Positions 53,469 to 61,450 of a stretch of 62,607 nucleotides of DNA are shown here, piece after piece. Every line of letters starts with the position of its first letter. Position 1 is the first letter of the stretch. A model generated the notes under the pieces. The model saw nothing but the letters and a program-made list of their open reading frames with translations. It was not told where the DNA came from and ran no database searches. Source of the stretch: Bacteroidota bacterium. GTDB taxonomy: Bacteria; Bacteroidota; Ignavibacteria; SZUA-365. The stretch lies in NCBI GenBank assembly GCA_029907355.1, contig JARYLZ010000009.1, positions 1 through 62,607 on the forward strand. Reading direction: 5' to 3'. The position numbers and the translations under genes are program-made.

Positions 53469-55181
53469 ATGATCACTTCGCTCACCGTTTCCCAGTTCGC
53501 ATTGATCGAACACATCGAGGTCGACCTCGCACCGGGGTTGACCGTCGTGACAGGGGAAACAGGCGCGGGGAAATCCATTCTCGTCGACGCGCTCAGTCTC
53601 GTTCTCGGCGAGCGGGCGGATACGACGATGGTACGCGACGGTGCGGCGAAAGCCGTCGTGGAAGCCCAACTCGAATCGAGCGGTCTCGCCATTCTCCGCC
53701 CCCTCCTCGAATCGTTCGGTGCCGAATGGCGCCCGGACATGATCCTGCGCAGAGAAGTTCCCACGCGCGGTTCCAGCCGTTGTTTCATCAACGACACACC
53801 CGTTCCCCTTTCCGCCCTGAAAACATTGGGTGACAGAATCGTAGACCTTCACGGCCAGCACGAACATCAATCCTTGCTTCGCCAGGAAGTGCACATCGGT
53901 ATCCTCGACGCCTTCGCGCGGAACGAGAAACTCCTCGCGCGGTACCGGGAGGCTTTCGACGCGTTCCGTGAACGCCTGCGCAGACTGAACGATGCGTACG
54001 CGGCGCGGGAGTCCCTCGAAGAGCGGCGCGCGGTCATCACGTATCAGCTGCGGGAAATCGACGGGATCGGCCCGAAAGCGGGCGAAGACGAGGACATCGA
54101 ACGGCAGTTGCGCATCGCGGAACACGCCGAGCGATTCACGATGCTCGGCAGGGAAATGCTCGGCATCCTCTACGACGAAGAGGGAAATGTGACGGACCGC
54201 CTCGGGCGCGCCCGACGTCTCCTCATCAACCTCTCGACCATCGATTCCACCCTTGCCGCGCTCGACACGGAATTCCTCTCCGCGACGGCAGCCGTAGAGG
54301 AAATCGTTCGGAGCGTGCGAAACGCTGTGGAGAGAATGGAATTCGACCCCGCGCGCATCGAAGAGTTGCGCGCCCGCTCGGCGGCTCTCTCCACGCTGAA
54401 GCGCCGGTTCCGGGCGACGCTGCCCGAACTGATCGATCGACGCGCAGCACTCGTCGAGGAGCTCGAGGGGCTCGAGAACATCGATGCATCGATCGCGGAT
54501 CTGGAGCGTTCCGTGGAGGAGGCCCGCGCGCAAGCATCGGAATACGCCGCAGCACTCCACGAGGCGCGTTGCAGGGCGGCGGAGCTGCTCGCCCCCGCCG
54601 TGGTCGAAGCGCTGGCCGGTCTCGGTATTCCCAGAGCGCAATTCTCAGCGCGGGTGGAGTACCTCGCCGGGGATGGCACTTCGAGGGAGATGATGCTCCG
54701 CCCCGAGTCCGTCGACATCCCGGCGAACGAAAACGGGTGCGATACTGTCGCGTTCTTTTTATCCACCAATGTCGGGGAGGAACTCAAGCCTCTCGTGAAA
54801 GTCGCTTCCGGTGGGGAAGTCTCGCGGATCATGCTCGCCCTCAAGTCGATTTTCGCCGAGACCTCCCCCATCCCGGTGATGGTATTCGACGAGATCGACA
54901 CGGGCGTCAGCGGGTCGGTCGCCAGCAAAGTGGGGCGCGTCATGCTGCGGCTGGCACGGAGCCGACAAGTCATCGCCATCACCCATCTTCCGCAGATCGC
55001 GGCGTTCGGGGATACGCATCTCCTCGTCGAGAAAACCGCGGGCAAGGAACGGACGCGCACCTCGGTCCGTCCCTTGAACGGCGAGGAGAGGGTCCGTGAA
55101 ATCGCCCGCCTGTTGAGCGGCGACCGGGTCACGCCCGCTGCCATGAAGAGTGCGGCGGAACTCCTGCACAGCTGCATGTGA
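53469..55181 (+). CDS. recN: DNA repair protein RecN
   Basis: 570 aa SMC-like ATPase acting in double-strand break repair. N-terminal P-loop VTGETGAGKSILVDALSLVLG, two long coiled-coil arms (about residues 160-350), and the C-terminal signature KVASGGEVSRIMLALKSI with Walker B VMVFDEIDTGVSG and the H-loop ITHLPQIAA. Complete and of standard length. Confidence 0.96.
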   Translation: MITSLTVSQFALIEHIEVDLAPGLTVVTGETGAGKSILVDALSLVLGERADTTMVRDGAAKAVVEAQLESSGLAILRPLLESFGAEWRPDMILRREVPTRGSSRCFINDTPVPLSALKTLGDRIVDLHGQHEHQSLLRQEVHIGILDAFARNEKLLARYREAFDAFRERLRRLNDAYAARESLEERRAVITYQLREIDGIGPKAGEDEDIERQLRIAEHAERFTMLGREMLGILYDEEGNVTDRLGRARRLLINLSTIDSTLAALDTEFLSATAAVEEIVRSVRNAVERMEFDPARIEELRARSAALSTLKRRFRATLPELIDRRAALVEELEGLENIDASIADLERSVEEARAQASEYAAALHEARCRAAELLAPAVVEALAGLGIPRAQFSARVEYLAGDGTSREMMLRPESVDIPANENGCDTVAFFLSTNVGEELKPLVKVASGGEVSRIMLALKSIFAETSPIPVMVFDEIDTGVSGSVASKVGRVMLRLARSRQVIAITHLPQIAAFGDTHLLVEKTAGKERTRTSVRPLNGEERVREIARLLSGDRVTPAAMKSAAELLHSCM

Positions 55182-55188
55182 ACCATTC

Positions 55189-56598
55189 ATGCCCCTCGCA
55201 TTCTACAACACCCTGACGAAGAGCATCGAACCGTTCATCCCTCTCGAGGAAGGGAAGGTTTCGATGTACACATGCGGGCCGACGGTCTACGATTACTTCC
55301 ACATCGGGAACGCCCGCACGTTCATCCTGTCGGACCTCGTCCGCCGTTACCTCGAGTTCCGCCGTTATAACGTCACATTCGTCATGAACATTACGGATGT
55401 GGACGACAAGATCATCGAACGGGCGCATAGAGAAGGGACGGACGCCGAAACGGTCGCCCATCGGTACACGGAGGCATTTTTCGAGGATGCCGCCGCACTC
55501 GGAATACGACCCGCCGACGTGCACCCACGCGCTACGAGGCATATCGACGATATCATCACGCACGTGATGCGCCTGGTAGAAGCCGGTGCCGCATACGTCG
55601 CCGACGGGGATGTGTATTACTCCGTGGAAGCATTCCCCGCGTACGGGAAGCTCAGCGGCAAACGGCTCGAAGACCTCATCGCCGGTGCCCGGGTCGAACG
55701 GGATGAGCGCAAGAAAAACCCTGCCGATTTCGCCCTGTGGAAATGCGCGAAACCCGGTGAACCCAGTTGGGATTCCCCCTGGGGGAAAGGGCGTCCCGGC
55801 TGGCACATCGAGTGCTCGGTCATGGCGATGAAGCATCTCGGGGAATCCTTCGACATCCACGCGGGCGGTCATGATCTCATCTTTCCCCACCATGAAAACG
55901 AGATAGCGCAGAGCGAAGTATTGACCGGCAAGCCCCTCGCTCGCTATTGGATCCATTTCGGATTCTTGAACGTGGAGGGCGAGAAGATGTCCAAATCCTT
56001 GGGAAATTTCTTCACCGCCCGTGAAATCCTCCGGGAGTACGACGCAGAAACCATACGGTTCTTCACGTTCCAGACGCATTATCGTAGCCCGCTGAACTTT
56101 TCACGGGAAGGTGTGACCGCCGCAGAGAACGGTCTCAAGCGCCTGCACGCGCTGTATGAAGCGCTCGGGGAACGGCATGAGGGCAGTGGTGCCCTTGACA
56201 TCGACGGCTTCGAGCGGCGGTTCATCGAAGCGATGGACGCCGATTTCAATGCACCCGCCGCCTTCAGCGTGATCTTCGATCTCGTGCGAGAAAGCAACCG
56301 ACTCCTCAACGGGGCCGAGGGATTGCGAGCGGATTGTGCCGAACGCACCCGCGATTTCCTCCGCCGGACGGCCGGGGAGGTGTTCGGCGTCCTCGGGAGC
56401 GGGGAGAAACAATCGGCCGGCCAGTTCGATGCCGAACCTTTCGTGCGCCTGGTGATCGAAGCGCGACAGCGCGCACGCGCCGAAAAACAATGGGCCCTGG
56501 CGGATTTTCTGCGGGACGGCTTGCGGGATCTCGGCGTCATCCTCGAGGACGGGCGTGATGGGACGACGTGGAAATGGTGCGATGAGCGAAACAGGTGA
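55189..56598 (+). CDS. cysS: Cysteinyl-tRNA synthetase
   Basis: 469 aa class I synthetase. Zinc and cysteine site in MYTCGPTVYD; HIGH-type motif HIGN; GWHIECSVMA and HAGGHDLIFPHHENEIAQ zinc ligands; KMSKS loop KMSKSLGNF; C-terminal helical anticodon-binding domain. ATG 55189 is 7 nt past recN; the frame opens earlier, inside recN. Confidence 0.97.
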   Translation: MPLAFYNTLTKSIEPFIPLEEGKVSMYTCGPTVYDYFHIGNARTFILSDLVRRYLEFRRYNVTFVMNITDVDDKIIERAHREGTDAETVAHRYTEAFFEDAAALGIRPADVHPRATRHIDDIITHVMRLVEAGAAYVADGDVYYSVEAFPAYGKLSGKRLEDLIAGARVERDERKKNPADFALWKCAKPGEPSWDSPWGKGRPGWHIECSVMAMKHLGESFDIHAGGHDLIFPHHENEIAQSEVLTGKPLARYWIHFGFLNVEGEKMSKSLGNFFTAREILREYDAETIRFFTFQTHYRSPLNFSREGVTAAENGLKRLHALYEALGERHEGSGALDIDGFERRFIEAMDADFNAPAAFSVIFDLVRESNRLLNGAEGLRADCAERTRDFLRRTAGEVFGVLGSGEKQSAGQFDAEPFVRLVIEARQRARAEKQWALADFLRDGLRDLGVILEDGRDGTTWKWCDERNR

Positions 56599-56611
56599 AG
56601 GGGCGGAACCC

Positions 56612-57124
56612 ATGAGCGAAGCGTTTCTCTGGAAAAACGTCACCCGCAAGGAAGGGAGAAAAAATGTCATGGACATTCTGCGGGGTGTCCCCCTCTTCGA
56701 ATCCCTCGGCAGCCGTTACCTTCGCTACATCGAACGGGTTCTCCACCGCCGCACGTATATGGAAGGCGAGCCGGTGTTCCGTGCGGGAGACCGCGGTTTC
56801 GCGCTCTACATCATCGAGACGGGGGAGATTGCCATTCTCGATGGGAAGACCGGTAAGGAAATCACGCACTTGCGAGAAGGCGATTTCTTCGGGGAACTTG
56901 CCCTCGTGTCGGAACAACCGCGCGATGCCACCGCCGTGGCGCTCAAGGAATCCCATCTCTACGGCATGGGGAGGGCCGATTTCCTCGATATCGTCGAGAC
57001 GCATCCGCGTCTGGGAGTCCTCGTGCTCGTGAATCTTGCACGCGTCATCGCCGAACGTCTCCAACAGGCATCCATCCAGTTGAAGCGCCTCACCGAGACG
57101 GGTGAAACCGATCGGGGAGAGTGA
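56612..57124 (+). CDS. Cyclic-nucleotide-binding domain protein without HTH
   Basis: 170 aa. A single cNMP-binding fold (about residues 20-140): FRAGDRGFALYIIETGEIAIL, the phosphate-binding cassette region GDFFGELALVSEQPRDATAVAL, and a C-terminal helix. The Arg normally following FGELAL...PR is present (QPRDAT), so nucleotide binding is possible. There is no room for a winged-helix DNA-binding domain, so it is not a CRP-type regulator. ATG 56612 follows AAGGGG at 8 nt; ATG 56582, overlapping cysS, is the alternative. It precedes an AI-2E family permease by 10 bp and may regulate it (inference). Confidence 0.8.
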   Translation: MSEAFLWKNVTRKEGRKNVMDILRGVPLFESLGSRYLRYIERVLHRRTYMEGEPVFRAGDRGFALYIIETGEIAILDGKTGKEITHLREGDFFGELALVSEQPRDATAVALKESHLYGMGRADFLDIVETHPRLGVLVLVNLARVIAERLQQASIQLKRLTETGETDRGE

Positions 57125-57134
57125 GAGGCCGAAC

Positions 57135-58178
57135 GTGACCGTTGCGACTCGTATCCTCGTCGTCCTCCTCATCATCGCGCTCGGGGGCGTTCTCCTCTAC
57201 ACGATGTTCACCATCGGGGCGATCGTCGCGTTATTCCTCCTCTCGCTGCTCTTCGCGTTCATTCTCGCCCCCGCGGTCAATGCCGTCGAACGTCTTCATA
57301 TCCCCCGCACGCCGGCGGTCCTGATCGTGTTCACGCTTTTCTTCGGCGGTCTCGCCTTCCTCGTTTCGATCATCGCTCCGTTCATCCTCTCGGAGATCAT
57401 GCACCTTCAAGAAATCGTCAGTGTCGGGCAGATGCGCCGTGCCGTGCGGGATATCGAGGTGTTCATCACGCGTCGCCTGTCTTTCTTCGGTGTCCGCCGC
57501 CTCACCCTCGCCCCGAAAGTCGAGGAATGGGTGGGGGTCGCACTCGACAATGTCGTGAATATCGCGTCGGGGGTCGTCGGACTCGTCCTCTTCGTCGTCA
57601 TGCTTCTCATCTCGACTTTCTTCCTCTTGAAGGATGCGAGGAGCCTGAAAAAGTCCCTGGTGCGGATGATGCCGAACGGGTTCTTCGAAACATCGCTCAC
57701 CATCCTGTACAAGATCGAACGCGCGATAGGCGATTACTTGCGGGGGATCTTGCTCGACGCGGCGAGTATCGCCGTCATCACGACCTTCGCCCTCTGGCTC
57801 ATCGATCTCCCCTATTACTTCCTCGTCGGCCTCTTCGCCGGTTTCGCGAACCTCGTGCCCTACCTCGGTCCGCCGACCGCCGCCGTCGTCGCCGCCTTCA
57901 TCTCCATCGTGGACACCGGCCGCTTCGATCAAGTCCCGCTGATCGCGTTCGTCTTCATCGTCATCCGTCTCTTCGATGATGCCGTCGTCCAGCCGTTGAC
58001 GATCTCGCGGAGCGTTCGTCAGCACCCGCTCGTCATCATCTTCGTCCTCCTCATCGGCGGGCAGTTGTTCGGGATCATCGGGATGCTCTTCGCGGTACCG
58101 GTGGTCGGCGTGATCCGGGTTCTCGGGACGGAGATCCTTGCAGGGGTATCGGCATCCCGCTCTTCGCCGTCTCCATGA
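57135..58178 (+). CDS. AI-2E family transporter / PerM-like permease
   Basis: 347 aa with about eight hydrophobic segments (for example ILVVLLIIALGGVLLYTMF, IVALFLLSLLFAFILAPAV, VVGLVLFVVMLLISTFFLL, LVIIFVLLIGGQLFGIIGMLFAVPVVGVI). Conserved family features: N-terminal pairs of helices, a long extracytoplasmic segment (about 95-160), GxxxPYLGPP-like NLVPYLGPPTAAVVA, and a C-terminal GGQLFGIIGMLFAVP. The substrate of such proteins varies (autoinducer, Na+/H+, unknown). GTG 57135 has GAGAGG 6 nt upstream; the frame extends to GTG 57102. Confidence 0.86.
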   Translation: MTVATRILVVLLIIALGGVLLYTMFTIGAIVALFLLSLLFAFILAPAVNAVERLHIPRTPAVLIVFTLFFGGLAFLVSIIAPFILSEIMHLQEIVSVGQMRRAVRDIEVFITRRLSFFGVRRLTLAPKVEEWVGVALDNVVNIASGVVGLVLFVVMLLISTFFLLKDARSLKKSLVRMMPNGFFETSLTILYKIERAIGDYLRGILLDAASIAVITTFALWLIDLPYYFLVGLFAGFANLVPYLGPPTAAVVAAFISIVDTGRFDQVPLIAFVFIVIRLFDDAVVQPLTISRSVRQHPLVIIFVLLIGGQLFGIIGMLFAVPVVGVIRVLGTEILAGVSASRSSPSP

Positions 58179-58209
58179 GGGTCGTGTCGCACGAGCGGAT
58201 CGATCCGAC

Positions 58210-59640
58210 ATGGACCCGCTGAACGATGGAACTCCTCGACCCGTCTCGCTCCGACAGGGGGATACGGTTCGCCTGGAGATCGAGAGCGCCTCGCCGGACG
58301 GGCGTTCCGTAGCGCGTTATGGGGGAGCCGTCGTTTTCGTCGAAGGGGCGGTTCCCGGCGACGTCGTGCATGCGTTCGTGTACCGGAAAAAGCGTCGTTT
58401 CCTCGAAGCGAGAGTGGTGGAGATTCTCACCCCTTCGCCTGAGCGCATCGAACCCGTGTGCCCACATTTCGGCACTTGTGGGGGCTGCACGTGGCAGAAC
58501 CTCTCTTACGAGGCACAGTGCCGATGGAAGCGCACACATGTCCGCGATGCCTTCGCACGCATAGGACATTTCGCGGGTGTCGCCGTGCGCGAGACACTCC
58601 CATCGCCACAGCGCTTCTTTTACCGGAACAAAATGGAATTCACCTTCGGCAGTCGACCGTGGCTTATCCGCGGGCAGGATGAAACAGGGGCAGAAGCGCA
58701 GCCTTTCACGCTCGGGCTCCACGTTCGAGGGCGTTTCGATCGTGTCCTGCACATCGCAGAGTGCCGCCTCCAGTCACCGGAGTCGAACGCCATCCTCGGA
58801 GCGGTCCGGGAGTACTTCCTCCGATGTAAGGCGAGCGCATGGACGACGCGGACGCATACGGGCGACTTGCGGAACCTCGTTATCCGTGAAGCACGGCGGA
58901 CGGGGGAGCGCATGGTGTTCCTGCTGACCGCTCCGACCCGTGTACCGGTCGAGGGGCTTGCGGAGATACTCCGCGAACCCGTCTTCGGGGTTACGACCTT
59001 CATCCACGGCGTCAGCGAACGGAAAGCGGCCGTGGCCGTCGCGGATAAGGAATACATCGTGTTCGGGCCGGGGTACATCCGGGAGCGTCTCTGCGGTTCG
59101 GTCTTTCGCATTTCCCCATCATCGTTTTTCCAGGCGAACACCGAACAGGCCGAGCGCCTATACCATGTCGCGACCGACTACGCGGAGATCTCACACGGGG
59201 ATGTGGTGTGGGATCTCTACTGCGGGACGGGGACGATTGCCGTATTCATCGCCCACCATGCCGGGCACGTTCTCGGCGTGGAACAAAACGAGGCCGCCGT
59301 CGAGGACGCACGGCGGAATGCTCAAGAAAACGGGTGCGGGAACGTTTCCTTCGTCGTTTCCGATATTCTGGATTTCGTCCGTCGGAAAAACATCGAGCGG
59401 GAAATACCCTCCGTCGTCGTTCTCGATCCCCCACGATCGGGTGTGCATCGGGGTGTCCTGGACGCTCTCGGCGACCTCGGCCCGCGAACGATCGTTTACG
59501 TGAGCTGCAACCCCGCGACGAGCGCACGCGATTGCGCCCTCCTCGCCGAACGCGGATATGCGGTCGATGAAGTGACACCGGTGGACATGTTCCCGCAGAC
59601 GGCGCATATCGAATGCGTCATCCGCCTCAGGCGGACATGA
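58210..59640 (+). CDS. rlmD: 23S rRNA (uracil-C5)-methyltransferase, RlmD/TrmA family
   Basis: 476 aa. N-terminal TRAM domain (about 15-75), iron-sulfur cysteines in CPHFGTCGGCTWQ, then an SAM-dependent methyltransferase domain with DLYCGTGTIAVFIA, the DPPRSGVHRG motif and catalytic cysteine VSCNPATSARD. RlmD methylates U1939 of 23S rRNA in E. coli; RlmC/RlmCD-type specificity cannot be excluded. ATG 58210 has no clear ribosome site; upstream in-frame starts overlap the permease gene. Confidence 0.88.
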   Translation: MDPLNDGTPRPVSLRQGDTVRLEIESASPDGRSVARYGGAVVFVEGAVPGDVVHAFVYRKKRRFLEARVVEILTPSPERIEPVCPHFGTCGGCTWQNLSYEAQCRWKRTHVRDAFARIGHFAGVAVRETLPSPQRFFYRNKMEFTFGSRPWLIRGQDETGAEAQPFTLGLHVRGRFDRVLHIAECRLQSPESNAILGAVREYFLRCKASAWTTRTHTGDLRNLVIREARRTGERMVFLLTAPTRVPVEGLAEILREPVFGVTTFIHGVSERKAAVAVADKEYIVFGPGYIRERLCGSVFRISPSSFFQANTEQAERLYHVATDYAEISHGDVVWDLYCGTGTIAVFIAHHAGHVLGVEQNEAAVEDARRNAQENGCGNVSFVVSDILDFVRRKNIEREIPSVVVLDPPRSGVHRGVLDALGDLGPRTIVYVSCNPATSARDCALLAERGYAVDEVTPVDMFPQTAHIECVIRLRRT

Positions 59641-59727
59641 CCCGCTTGACATTCCGGTCGACGTTTCTGAAGTTGATTTCGTTCCCACGCCTGGTACGAT
59701 TCGGCGAAATGATCCCTTCGCGGTAAT

Positions 59728-59751
59728 GGCATGCGCCGTTGACGGCATGCC
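59728..59751 (+). terminator. Hairpin between rlmD and the glycoside hydrolase gene
   Basis: GGCAT-GC-GCCG-TTGA-CGGC-ATGCC: nine base pairs with a 2-nt bulge and a TTGA loop, 88 bp past the rlmD stop and 23 bp before the next ATG. No T-tract. It could end the rlmD transcript or sit in the leader of the secreted hydrolase. Confidence 0.4.
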
Positions 59752-59774
59752 GAGCCTAAAGACGGAGGTTCTCC

Positions 59775-61421
59775 ATGCGCGGACGAATATCTATTGTTTT
59801 TTTCCGGGGATTGATGGTTCTCTTCAGCGTCTCTGTGCCGTTTGCTTCGGTACAAGCGCAGGAACGACGCTCTTTCCCCGATACGCGGGAAGGTATCCAC
59901 GTCTTCTACGATCAAATCCCATGGAACGCGACGGATCCCCAGCTCGCCTTTGCGGCGAGACATTTTACGGGGTGCCAGAAAATTCCCCTGCGCATGGTCA
60001 CAGCGCTTCGAAGAGAAAACCCGTCTTTTCTCGTCCTCGGTTACCGGCTGGCTTTCGGGACATATGACACGATCCCGGGCTATATCGTCGGAGACAACCT
60101 CGTCAACGATTGGGATAGCGTAAGGCATCATACCGATTGGTTCATCACCAGCGGGAACTCGACGAATCCGGGCGGCCGCGTGAGACAGACGGACTGGAAC
60201 TGGTACGTGATGGACATTTCCGGCGAAGTGAACGGGAACCGTGACAATGGATGGAAAGAGTACTGGGTGCGGACGGTGGCCCAGCAGTTACGCGCGACGG
60301 CGTGCGACGGTGTCTTCGCGGATTCTTTCGGAATCCCCTGGAACCTCGATTTCCCACCCGATTGGCTCCTCCCCGGGGCGGACACATCCTGGATACGGCA
60401 CATGCGCATATTCGGTCGTTTCGTGTCGGAATCCCTCCATGGGGAGGCGGAACGATTCTTGATCATTCCGAACCTCGGCCCGTGGATCACGACGCGCGAT
60501 GTGTGCGACTACGGGGAATTCATCGATGGGGCCATGGTGGAGATGTTCGGGAGCCCCGGTGCATTCGACCTCTATGAGATCGATGACTGGAAATTACAGA
60601 TGAACCGGCTGCTGGACCTCGAACACCGAGGGAAAATCGTGATCTGCCAGGCAGTGACGGTGGACGAATGGGCCGTCGACGACCGATTGTACAGCCTCGC
60701 GAATTATCTTCTCGTCAAAGGCTCGAAAACGTATTACAATCTCGCGTTCGGCGAGAACTTCTACGACCGCCTCGTGTTCTTCCCCGAGTGCACAGCGCCG
60801 ATCGGGCACTACCTCGAGGAACCGCCCCATGATATCGACGACCTCCTCCAGCCGGGTTCCGATGTATATGTCCGCGAGTACTCGAACGGCTGGGCCGTTC
60901 TCAACCCGACGTGGGAACCACGGACCTTTACGCCCGCCCGCCCCTCGTATATCATCGACCGTGACCATCTCAGGACGGATCCCAGAATCGATGTACCGGA
61001 AGACGGGAATTGGCGGGATTCCGTGCGCTGGGTGGCGGTGAATAGCGTCGAACTGCCGCCGAAGGGAGGCGCCGTGCTTTTGAAGTCGCTCACAACTGCG
61101 CGCGAAAACGTCCCCGATAAATCAGGATCCTCTCTCCGCCTCCGGCATTACCCGGAGCCTTCCGGGGGATTGGTCTTCTTTACGTTGGAAGGATGCGGGA
61201 ACGGAAACACTTGCAGCCCTGAACTCCGCGTGTACGATGCACTCGGGCGCACGATCGAAATACTTCACCTGATTCCGGCGGGGGACGGCGAAATGCGCAC
61301 CCTCTGGAACGGCTGCGATGCCGATGGGCATCTCGCACCGCAAGGAGTGTATACCGTCGTCGCCGTGAACACTGGGAAGGAAGGGAATCTCGCAGTGGAG
61401 AGGGTTACGATCATTCGATGA
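59775..61421 (+). CDS. Secreted putative glycoside hydrolase (GHL15-like) with T9SS-type C-terminal domain
   Basis: 548 aa with signal peptide (1-28, ending VQAQ). The body (about 35-430) resembles the hypothetical glycosyl-hydrolase family 15: a TIM-barrel-like protein with FLVLGYRLAFG, NWYVMDISGE and the probable catalytic aspartate region ACDGVFADSFG, later GKIVICQAVTVDEWAVD and a conserved end LVKGSKTYYNLAFGE. The last ~90 residues (YPEPSGGLVFFTL ... VYDALGRTIEI ... APQGVYTVVAV) look like a T9SS sorting/FlgD-like domain, so the enzyme is probably delivered to the cell surface. GGAGG precedes the start at 8 nt. Substrate unknown. Confidence 0.72.
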   Translation: MRGRISIVFFRGLMVLFSVSVPFASVQAQERRSFPDTREGIHVFYDQIPWNATDPQLAFAARHFTGCQKIPLRMVTALRRENPSFLVLGYRLAFGTYDTIPGYIVGDNLVNDWDSVRHHTDWFITSGNSTNPGGRVRQTDWNWYVMDISGEVNGNRDNGWKEYWVRTVAQQLRATACDGVFADSFGIPWNLDFPPDWLLPGADTSWIRHMRIFGRFVSESLHGEAERFLIIPNLGPWITTRDVCDYGEFIDGAMVEMFGSPGAFDLYEIDDWKLQMNRLLDLEHRGKIVICQAVTVDEWAVDDRLYSLANYLLVKGSKTYYNLAFGENFYDRLVFFPECTAPIGHYLEEPPHDIDDLLQPGSDVYVREYSNGWAVLNPTWEPRTFTPARPSYIIDRDHLRTDPRIDVPEDGNWRDSVRWVAVNSVELPPKGGAVLLKSLTTARENVPDKSGSSLRLRHYPEPSGGLVFFTLEGCGNGNTCSPELRVYDALGRTIEILHLIPAGDGEMRTLWNGCDADGHLAPQGVYTVVAVNTGKEGNLAVERVTIIR

Positions 61422-61450
61422 GCCGCTGTGACAGAAACAAGGAGATGAAC

